DNA of 35,101 nt from NCBI GenBank assembly GCA_029262175.1, contig JAJCZV010000226.1, positions 1 through 35,101 of the forward strand. Reading direction: 5' to 3'. The DNA comes from Gemmatimonadota bacterium. GTDB lineage: Bacteria > Gemmatimonadota > Gemmatimonadetes > Palauibacterales > Palauibacteraceae. Positions 24,897 to 30,865 of the stretch are shown here, piece after piece (positions within the stretch are counted from its first letter, which is position 1; every line of letters starts with the position of its first letter). The translations under genes were made by a program, and so were the position numbers. The notes under the pieces are model-generated. The model did no database searches. It had not been told where the DNA came from and was given only the letters and a program-made list of their open reading frames with translations.

Positions 24897-25531
24897 AGCG
24901 CAACGACGGGAGTGCGGGGGATCAGCGGTGGATCGACCACACCGACCGAGACTTGGTGACGATCGTGCAAAACGCGGGCACCGGCGATCTGCGCGCCTTC
25001 GATCAACTCGTGGAGCGGCACCAAGCCAAGGTGTTGGCCAATTGTCGCTACATGACCCGTTCGTCGGCCGATGCGGAGGATCTGGCCCAGGACGTTTTCG
25101 TCCGAGCGTTTTTTGGTCTTGACCGTTTTCGCGGAGAGGCGGAGTTCGGAACCTGGGTGAGGAGAATCAAAGTCAATCGGTGCCTCAACTATCTGAAAAA
25201 GAAGAGTCGCGATCCGGACGAAATAGACGTCGATGCGCCTGGGATCCACGAGGACGAGCGCGTCCGCACGCAGCCCGTGGGGGCGAGTCGACTGGAGGCT
25301 CAGGACGAGCGAACTCGGATCGACATCATTCTAGACGAGATGAGCGACACGCTTCGAGTCGCGTTGCTCATGCGCGACCTGGACGAGTTCTCCTATCAGG
25401 AGATCGCCGAGACGCTCGGGATCGGGCTCTCCGCGATCAAGATGCGAGTGAAACGAGGGCGCGCGGAGTTTCGTGAGCGATACGCAGAGCGGTTCGGTGC
25501 ACCGACTCGGGAAGGGGCCGGTGCTTCTTGA
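24893..25531 (+). CDS. ECF-family RNA polymerase sigma factor
   Basis: 212 residues. Region 2 (about residues 18-95) includes DLRAFDQLVERHQAKVLANCRYM, the DAEDLAQDVFVRAF core-binding and -10-recognition helix, and FGTWVRRIKVNRCLNYLKK. A charged linker follows (about 100-135), then region 4 with LRVALLMRDLDEFSYQEIAETLGIGLSAIKMRVKRGRAEFRERY, the helix-turn-helix that reads the -35 element. There is no sigma region 3, as expected of group IV factors. The start overlaps the end of a possible upstream ORF, and its stop overlaps the TTG of the next gene (TTGA), typical of a sigma/regulator pair. Downstream lie a mechanosensitive channel and an outer-membrane barrel, suggesting an envelope or osmotic role. 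Confidence 0.95.
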   Translation: MKRNDGSAGDQRWIDHTDRDLVTIVQNAGTGDLRAFDQLVERHQAKVLANCRYMTRSSADAEDLAQDVFVRAFFGLDRFRGEAEFGTWVRRIKVNRCLNYLKKKSRDPDEIDVDAPGIHEDERVRTQPVGASRLEAQDERTRIDIILDEMSDTLRVALLMRDLDEFSYQEIAETLGIGLSAIKMRVKRGRAEFRERYAERFGAPTREGAGAS

Positions 25532-25791
25532 ACGACGACAGTCGCGCGGATGACGATGACGACGCAGTGGGAGACGAGATCGAGACTGGAGAGGCCGTTC
25601 GCCGCGTCTCCATGCTCATGCTCGACCCAAGCCCCGATTTTGGAGACAGACTCAAGCGACGAATCGATCGGAGAGTCCTCGGCAACGACCTCCTTGATCT
25701 CTCGTTTTCGGCGTGGGCGCATGGATTCATGCAGTACCTAATGACGATGCTGGGCTTAGCGAAGTCGAGCCGGGAAGACAAAGGCGGATAA
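25528..25791 (+). CDS. Small protein after an ECF sigma gene, candidate anti-sigma or membrane-associated regulator
   Basis: 87 residues from TTG 25528, overlapping the sigma stop by four bases, with GGAAGGGG upstream. The N-terminal third is very acidic (DDSRADDDDDAVGDEIETGE). The middle has SPDFGDRLKRRIDRR, a P-x-F-x-x-R-x-x-x-R-I pattern also found after the sigma-binding part of some anti-sigma factors. The C-terminal part (LLDLSFSAWAHGFMQYLMTMLGLAK) could be an amphipathic or short membrane helix. No zinc-binding H-x3-C-x2-C is present and I recognise no family. Position argues for regulation of the sigma factor; that is an inference. The MscS-like gene starts 1 bp after its stop. Confidence 0.7.
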   Translation: MNDDSRADDDDDAVGDEIETGEAVRRVSMLMLDPSPDFGDRLKRRIDRRVLGNDLLDLSFSAWAHGFMQYLMTMLGLAKSSREDKGG

Positions 25792-25792
25792 G

Positions 25793-26605
25793 ATGGAAAC
25801 GATTGGCACTCAGCTGACGGATGCATTTCGGGGACTCCTCGACTCGATCATTTCGGGAGCTCCTCGCGTCGTGGTCGGCATCGTCTTGCTCCTCTTGGCG
25901 ATCATCATCGCAAAACTGGTTGAGCGAGGTCTCCGCTCGGCGTTGCGGCGGATAAAGCTCGACTCGGGGCTTGAGCGACTGGGTATCGATCAGACGCTCA
26001 GCCGCGTCGGAGTGTCCCAGCCGGCGTCGACGGTGCTCGCGCGCATCGCGTATTTTCTCATCCTTCTGATGTTCCTACAGACGGGAGCGGATGGGCTCGG
26101 ACTCACGGCGGTCTCGTCGGCCCTGGCCTCGTTCATGGCGTACATCCCGCACCTGTTGGCGGCTGTCGTAATTCTGGTCCTCGGAAGCGTGGCGGCCCAG
26201 GCCGTCGGCAAGGCCGTGGGTGGCGCCGCCGATAGCTCAGGGATCGAATTCGCGGCTTCGCTCGGCACGCTCGCGACCGCAGGGCTGATGTTCGTGGTCG
26301 GGATCATGGCGATCGGGCAGCTCCGAATCGATACGGAAATCGTTCGAGTGGTGGTGATGGGAGCGCTTGCGGCGTTCGCCCTGGCGTTCGGTCTTTCCTT
26401 TGGACTGGGCTCGCGAGACGTGACCCGGAACATCCTGGCCGGCTACTACGCGCGGAAGACATTTCAAATGGGAGAGACGCTGCAAGTCGGGGAGGCGCAG
26501 GGTCGGCTGACTGCGATCACGCCGACGCAAACTCTCCTGCAGGATGGCGAACAGATCGTGGCAGTCGCGAACAGCGTCTTCCTCGAGGAGATCGTTCGTC
26601 AGTGA
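25793..26605 (+). CDS. MscS-like mechanosensitive channel with TM-helix repeats and short beta domain
   Basis: 270 residues. Five or so transmembrane helices: about 24-42 (VVVGIVLLLLAIIIAKLV), 82-100, 108-138 (FMAYIPHLLAAVVILVLGSVAA), 153-175 and 185-207. The pattern of pairs with conserved AYIPHLLAAVVIL and GSVAAQAVGKAVGG matches the conserved-TM-helix family (PF05552) related to MscS. The last 60 residues (GSRDVTRNILAGYYARKTFQMGETLQVGEAQGRLTAITPTQTLLQDGEQIVAVANSVFLEEIV) align with the start of the MscS beta domain, including the N-I-L-A-G-Y and VANS segments, but the larger C-terminal cage is missing. It is predicted as a small inner-membrane channel that responds to tension or osmotic change. 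Confidence 0.87.
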   Translation: METIGTQLTDAFRGLLDSIISGAPRVVVGIVLLLLAIIIAKLVERGLRSALRRIKLDSGLERLGIDQTLSRVGVSQPASTVLARIAYFLILLMFLQTGADGLGLTAVSSALASFMAYIPHLLAAVVILVLGSVAAQAVGKAVGGAADSSGIEFAASLGTLATAGLMFVVGIMAIGQLRIDTEIVRVVVMGALAAFALAFGLSFGLGSRDVTRNILAGYYARKTFQMGETLQVGEAQGRLTAITPTQTLLQDGEQIVAVANSVFLEEIVRQ

Positions 26606-26682
26606 GTGAAGTTGATTTGACCAAGAGAAGTAATCGAGCAGTCCAAACGAGAGCGGCTGAAGGCCGCAAAACGGGAGAAGGT

Positions 26683-27582
26683 ATGAATCGAGGCAGATTA
26701 CGAATGACATATATAAACCCCCGTCGTGTCGCGCGATTGACCGCGGCCGCCGTTGCTCTATTGATCGCGCTATTGCCTGCGTCGCTGAGCGCGCAGGATG
26801 AACCGGAGTTGGGTTGGTTTGCAGCCGCAGAGCTGAGCCTGCTGTTTACCGGGGGAAACTCCAGCGCCCAGACCTTTGGTCTCGGCGGTAGCGCCCGGCA
26901 CCTGTGGGAAGGCTCACAACTTTCCTTTCGCGTCGGCAGCCTGCGAGCGAAGACGGGCAGGACCGCACGTACGGCCCTGGGAACCACCACCGCGTTCACC
27001 GTCAACGAAACCACGAACACCGAGCTCACGGCGGAAAACTATTTTGCGGCGGTGCGCTACGAGAAGTCTCTGTCTGATCGTGTGTTCCTGTACACGGGTG
27101 CCGGGTGGGACCGAAACACCTTTGCCGGGTTTGACAACCGCTACACGTTCGTCGGCGGTATAGGGAACACGTGGGTCGACAGCGAGTCGACCCGGTTCAA
27201 GACCGGGTATGGTTTTACGTTCACTTCTCAGAGCGACGTGGTGGAAGATCCGACGACCTCCGACTCGTTCGCCGGTCTTCGCTTCAACTCCGAGTTTTGG
27301 CGTCAGCTCAGCGCGTCTTCTTCGTTTGAGAGTCTGCTTGTCGTCGATGAGAGTCTGAACGAGACGTCCGACTTCCGGGCCGATTTTACCAACTCGTTGA
27401 TCGTCGATATCAACGATGCGCTCGCCTTTAAGACGAGCTTCCGCGTGTTGTTCGACAACCTGCCCGCTCTGACCGGCGTACGGCTCGAGCAGCCGCTCGG
27501 CACGCCGACGGGCGACACCGTGTTGGTGCCGCTCAACGAGTTTGACACGATCTTTACCGTGGCGCTCGTAGCCAGCTTCTAG
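26683..27582 (+). CDS. DUF481-family outer-membrane beta-barrel protein (YdiY-like)
   Basis: 299 residues from ATG 26683 with GGGAG just upstream. A GTG at 26602 overlapping the previous stop would give an unusually long n-region before the signal peptide and is less likely. The signal peptide is cut near SLSAQD (about residue 38). The DUF481 pattern begins LGWFAAAELSLLFTGGNSSAQTFGLGGSARHLW and continues as amphipathic strands with aromatic girdles: TNTELTAENYFAAVRYEKSLSDRVFLYTGAGWDRNTFAGFDNRY, then GIGNTWVDSESTRFKTGYGFTF. The protein ends in VASF; a C-terminal Phe is the usual BAM recognition residue. E. coli YdiY in this family is acid- or salt-induced. It closes the operon with sigma factor and channel. 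Confidence 0.88.
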   Translation: MNRGRLRMTYINPRRVARLTAAAVALLIALLPASLSAQDEPELGWFAAAELSLLFTGGNSSAQTFGLGGSARHLWEGSQLSFRVGSLRAKTGRTARTALGTTTAFTVNETTNTELTAENYFAAVRYEKSLSDRVFLYTGAGWDRNTFAGFDNRYTFVGGIGNTWVDSESTRFKTGYGFTFTSQSDVVEDPTTSDSFAGLRFNSEFWRQLSASSSFESLLVVDESLNETSDFRADFTNSLIVDINDALAFKTSFRVLFDNLPALTGVRLEQPLGTPTGDTVLVPLNEFDTIFTVALVASF

Positions 27583-27589
27583 TCACGAC

Positions 27590-27643
27590 GGAGGACCTGG
27601 GCGCGCCGCCGCTCGCCATCGCGGAAGGCGGCGCGTTCTCCTC
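27590..27643. terminator. Strong hairpin between convergent genes, terminator-like
   Basis: Perfect 9 bp inverted repeat CGCGCCGCC (27602-27610) and GGCGGCGCG (27627-27635) with a 16-base loop; the outer arms GAGGA (27590-27594) and TCCTC (27639-27643) can also pair. It sits between the stops of the DUF481 gene (plus) and the kelch gene (minus). There is no T-run, so it may act as a pause or RNA-stability element rather than a classical terminator. Confidence 0.5.
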
Positions 27644-27653
27644 AGGGTGGATC

Positions 27654-28715
27654 TCAATGATGTACGACGATTTCCACAGCGCGGCGGGTCACTTGCTGTC
27701 CAGAAGTCATCCCTCCTATTGAAAAGACTCGTCCAGCGGCACGAGCCAAGTTGCGGTGGTCCATCGTGGGCACCGCGAGATCATCGTGCCGCACCCAGGT
27801 TTCTGTCTCGAGATCGAACGCGAACACCCGCGGCGACGGCTCGGCCGGCACCCCGTTGTATCCCAAACCGTCGAAGTTGTAGGTGTTGTCGCTCCCGCCA
27901 GCGAAGATGACGGACCCCTCGAGTCCCGTCGACGCTGCGCGGTATAGCGCGGGTCCAGGGTGATCCGGAAGTCGCGCCCAGGAAATGTCGGCCGGAGCGC
28001 TCGGATCGATGCGTCCGATCCAAGAAGATCCTTCCAGCACGAACGCGCGCGGATCTTGGTCGACCCGAGTGCCGTCGATGTAGACGATGGCGTCGCCGCT
28101 GATGCCGCCGGCGTGTCCGAATACGGGAGGCCCGGGGACGGGCGTGCCCGACTGCCAACGGTCGTTTGAGGGATCGTAGATTTGGACCGCAGCCTCGTTG
28201 TCCGAGTCGTGCCAGCCCGAGATGAGGTAGATCAGCGAATCGCGCCATACGCCGGAAACGGCATCGTCTACGGGGATCGGAATCGGCGCTGATGCGCTCC
28301 ACTGTTCGGTGATGGGATCGAACACGTCGACCGCCGGGACCGATTGTTCCGCGCCATCTTCGGCGACCGTGTAGCCGCCGAAGAGATAGATGCGACCGCC
28401 CACGGTCTGCGCCGTCGCGGCCAGCCTCGCCGGGCCAGGCGGCGGCTCTATCCTTCGCCAAGCGGCCGTCCCCACGTCCCAGCGGTACGACACATCGGTG
28501 ACCCCCCGCCAGATTTTTGTGGAGTCGATGCCAAGGAACGAAAACAGCGACCATCCGTCACCGTTTTCCACCGCCGCAACGGCGTTGTTCGCGACGGCCA
28601 TTGGCAGCGGAGGGGGCGCGGCCTCAAGGGTGGCAGGGGCAGGGCGCTCACAACCGGCGATCGAAACGGCGGCGAAGGCCATCCACACCGCGCAAGCAAG
28701 TCGGGGGCGTTTCAA
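27654..28715 (-). CDS. Kelch-repeat beta-propeller lipoprotein
   Basis: 353 residues from TTG 28715, chosen because it gives a compact lipoprotein signal peptide (LKRPRLACAVWMAFAAVSIAGC, lipidated Cys at about 22); the longer open frame overlaps the upstream gene by over 100 bases. The body shows kelch blades: VGGRIYLFGGYTVAED...VDVFDPITEQWSASAPIP (about 125-165), SLIYLISGWHDSDNEAAVQIYDPSNDRWQSG, then SVIFAGGSDNTYNFDG...VFAFDLETETWVRHDDL and AGRVFSIGGM near the end. Kelch propellers usually bind proteins or glycans; a catalytic role is not evident. It follows the DUF3179 gene by 32 bp on the same strand, so the two probably form an operon. Confidence 0.82.
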   Translation of the reverse strand: MKRPRLACAVWMAFAAVSIAGCERPAPATLEAAPPPLPMAVANNAVAAVENGDGWSLFSFLGIDSTKIWRGVTDVSYRWDVGTAAWRRIEPPPGPARLAATAQTVGGRIYLFGGYTVAEDGAEQSVPAVDVFDPITEQWSASAPIPIPVDDAVSGVWRDSLIYLISGWHDSDNEAAVQIYDPSNDRWQSGTPVPGPPVFGHAGGISGDAIVYIDGTRVDQDPRAFVLEGSSWIGRIDPSAPADISWARLPDHPGPALYRAASTGLEGSVIFAGGSDNTYNFDGLGYNGVPAEPSPRVFAFDLETETWVRHDDLAVPTMDHRNLARAAGRVFSIGGMTSGQQVTRRAVEIVVHH

Positions 28716-28747
28716 CTCTCGTACACCTGGTCGGGTTCTTGTCTCGT

Positions 28748-29902
28748 TTAGGGGGCTCGCCAGACCGCCGTGTTCGGACGGAAAGCGGCCCATGCAAACC
28801 AAAAATGATTGCCGTGGGCGATGGGCTCGAGCCGACGGCCCTCGAACGGTCCGTCGGTCGCCCGGCCCGCAAAATCCCATGCGGATCCGGTCTCCCGATC
28901 CCGGTGTTCGCCGCCCACGAACTCGAAGGTAAGCACGCGATCCCCCAGACGGCGATCGAAGGCCGCGCTCTGGCCTACGTCCCGCCCGTCTGCGACTTGG
29001 CTGGCGTCGACCGCGCTCGACACGCCTGCCTGCCAGAACACGACGAAGGGTCCCACGTCGGATTCCCCCTCAGCGACCCGCGTCTTCTCGAGTTCCGAGA
29101 ACGGAGCTGCCCAACCGTCACCGTTCAGCAGGGCAGCCACGCGCTCGAGCGCCGGAAAGCGGGGATCGAGTTCTGGTTGGAAGAAGCCGGGAATCGGTCC
29201 ACTCTGGCTATCATATCCGACGTAGGGGTTTCGGCCGTACGCGATCCCGAACCCCGTGTCCCGGGAGAGCACATCGAGATCCGGGTGAAGCGCACGAGCG
29301 GACTCCCAAGACATCGTATTGGCTGGAAGAAAATCCAGGAGAACGCCGGCGAGTTCGCCGACGATCCCTTCTCCGCTCGCCTGCTGCCACCAAGTCTCGG
29401 TTTGCCGGTCGTACATCACGAGGTCGGAGTGACGCAGCCGGCCGGTAGTCCCGAAATCGAGCGTCAGGTCGTTTACGCGTCCGTCGAACACCAATGAGGT
29501 GTTGCAGAGGGGGCAATACGTGACGACCACCGGCCGATCCTGGAAGACATCGTTCACGATCTCATGACGAATCAGGATTCGTAGTGGATAGGCCCGTGCC
29601 ACACCGTCCACCTCCAAGAGGATGACGGGTTCCTCGTCCTCGAGCCATTCATCCGCCTCCTGCGCCGATTCGAAGGTCGGGCGGTCGATGGCCGGAATGC
29701 CGTCCTTCGGAGGGCCGCCCGAGACGATCTCGCCGGGAGGGACCGTGAGGGTAGAAAAATCGGTGCGCCAAGGCTCGCCCCGACCAAGCCAACGGGCGAC
29801 CTCGACGGAGTCCGACGCGGAAGAGGGGGCGCCTTCTTGGGCGCAGGCTGGGGCGGCGATCACCGCCAGCGTCACTCCAGCGAGAAGCACAGCGTTTCGC
29901 AT
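28748..29902 (-). CDS. Exported DUF3179-family protein with CPLC motif
   Basis: 384 residues. A signal peptide is cut near PACAQE (about residue 21). DUF3179 hallmarks are clear: GIPAIDRPTFESAQEADEWLEDEEPVI, RAYPLRILIRHEIVND, then VVVTYCPLCNTSLVFDGRV with C130 and C133 in a CxxC-type CPLC, LDFGTTGRLRHSDLVMYDRQTETWWQQ, and a C-terminal HFWFAWAAFRPNTAVW. The biochemical function of DUF3179 is not known to me; the conserved cysteine pair suggests metal binding or thiol chemistry in the periplasm. It is divergent from a SigR/RsrA-like pair and shares with it a palindromic promoter-like element at 29969-29996. Confidence 0.88.
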   Translation of the reverse strand: MRNAVLLAGVTLAVIAAPACAQEGAPSSASDSVEVARWLGRGEPWRTDFSTLTVPPGEIVSGGPPKDGIPAIDRPTFESAQEADEWLEDEEPVILLEVDGVARAYPLRILIRHEIVNDVFQDRPVVVTYCPLCNTSLVFDGRVNDLTLDFGTTGRLRHSDLVMYDRQTETWWQQASGEGIVGELAGVLLDFLPANTMSWESARALHPDLDVLSRDTGFGIAYGRNPYVGYDSQSGPIPGFFQPELDPRFPALERVAALLNGDGWAAPFSELEKTRVAEGESDVGPFVVFWQAGVSSAVDASQVADGRDVGQSAAFDRRLGDRVLTFEFVGGEHRDRETGSAWDFAGRATDGPFEGRRLEPIAHGNHFWFAWAAFRPNTAVWRAP

Positions 29903-29968
29903 GTCAGATGCCTAGAATCCATTGGAAGCACGCGGGCCGAGAGTCCGTCGACCCGACGGACCAACCCC

Positions 29969-29996
29969 GGAACATTTCCGGCCCTGGCGGAGTTCC
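29969..29996. promoter_or_regulatory. Palindromic GGAAC-N18-GTTCC, candidate bidirectional SigR-type promoter
   Basis: GGAAC (29969-29973), 18 bases, then GTTCC (29992-29996). SigR promoters in Streptomyces follow GGAAT/C-N18-GTT. Because the arms are inverted copies of each other, the minus strand reads GGAAC-N18-GTTCC too. The predicted start sites lie about 60 bases before both flanking genes (ATG 30066 on plus, ATG 29902 on minus). The alternative is an operator for a dimeric regulator. Confidence 0.5.
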
Positions 29997-30065
29997 GTTG
30001 CCAGCGACGACCCCGGCCCGTCTCTTCCACGACTCACCACCGGTCATCCCCCACTCTGAGAGCCG

Positions 30066-30620
30066 ATGACGCGCGACCGGGACAAGAGGGAACAGTTCGA
30101 GTCCGAGGCGTTGGTCCATATCGACGCGTTGTTCGGCCTCGCCTTGCGTCTGACGGGTGGGGACACCGCCCGCTCGGAAGATCTGGTTCAGGATTCGCTC
30201 CTCAAAGCGTTTCGAGCCTGGGACGACTTCCGCCTGGGTACCAATTGTCGCGCCTGGCTCATGACCATCCTTCGCAACACGTTTATCAACGAGTTCAGAA
30301 GCGCGCAGCGAAGACCCACGCCCGTGGAATACGACGAGGTGGCAGATCGGTCCGTGTTCGCGGAGGTGTCCGCAGTCGACCCGGAGGGACACTTCTTCGA
30401 CCGATTGATCGACAAGGAGGTGATTGCGGCGATCGATGGGCTCCCCGATGAGTTTCGGGTTCCCATCGTACTCTCTGATCTAGAAGGGCTGAGCTACCAG
30501 GAGATCGCCGAAGTCATGGAGATACCCGTGGGTACCGTCAAATCTCGACTCTTCCGGGCGCGAAAGCGATTGCAGGTCAAGTTGCTCGATTACGCCCTCG
30601 AGATGGGATATCTGTCTTGA
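30066..30620 (+). CDS. SigR-like (ECF12-type) RNA polymerase sigma factor
   Basis: 184 residues. Region 2 reads FESEALVHIDALFGLALRLTGGDTARSEDLVQDSLLKAFRAWDDFRLGTNCRAWLMTILRNTFINEFR, the RpoE/SigR pattern with F-x-x-G-T-N-C-R-A-W-L. Region 4 is LPDEFRVPIVLSDLEGLSYQEIAEVMEIPVGTVKSRLFRARKRLQVKL, with the HTH helix GTVKSRLFRARK that in SigR recognises GGAAT/C. In actinobacteria SigR controls the response to disulfide stress and is held by the zinc anti-sigma factor RsrA; an RsrA-like gene follows here with a four-base overlap. A SigR-type promoter lies about 60 bp upstream of the start, as expected for autoregulation. Confidence 0.93.
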   Translation: MTRDRDKREQFESEALVHIDALFGLALRLTGGDTARSEDLVQDSLLKAFRAWDDFRLGTNCRAWLMTILRNTFINEFRSAQRRPTPVEYDEVADRSVFAEVSAVDPEGHFFDRLIDKEVIAAIDGLPDEFRVPIVLSDLEGLSYQEIAEVMEIPVGTVKSRLFRARKRLQVKLLDYALEMGYLS

Positions 30621-30865
30621 GCGCGAACTCGGATGGCGGTGTGGGGTGCCAAGACGCTCTGGGCCGACTCTACGAATACCTCGATGGTGAACTGAGCGAA
30701 GACTGGACGGAGAAGGTGCGCTCGCACATCGAGCGATGTAAGAGGTGCTACCCCTACTTCAATTTCGAACGGATCTTTCTCGACCATATCCGCAGCCTCC
30801 GGTTGGGACCGGAAACGACGGGTCGTCTCGAGAAGAGAATTCGCGACGCTTTGGAAGGCGCCTAA
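30617..30865 (+). CDS. RsrA-like zinc-binding anti-sigma factor
   Basis: 82 residues from TTG 30617, overlapping the sigma stop (TTGA). The ZAS-type motif is complete: C11 (VGCQDALGRLYEYLDGEL), H37, C41 and C44 (HIERCKRC). These are the same residue numbers as the zinc ligands of Streptomyces RsrA as I recall them, so the redox switch, in which disulfide formation expels zinc and frees the sigma factor, is likely conserved. The protein has no transmembrane helix, again like RsrA, so it senses cytoplasmic thiol state. Its TAA stop overlaps the TAG of the PEP synthase gene on the opposite strand. Confidence 0.9.
   Translation: MSANSDGGVGCQDALGRLYEYLDGELSEDWTEKVRSHIERCKRCYPYFNFERIFLDHIRSLRLGPETTGRLEKRIRDALEGA

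Noticed and set aside
28517..29497. 326-codon open frame on the plus strand
   Set aside because: Antisense to the DUF3179 gene and part of the kelch gene; no protein-like features.
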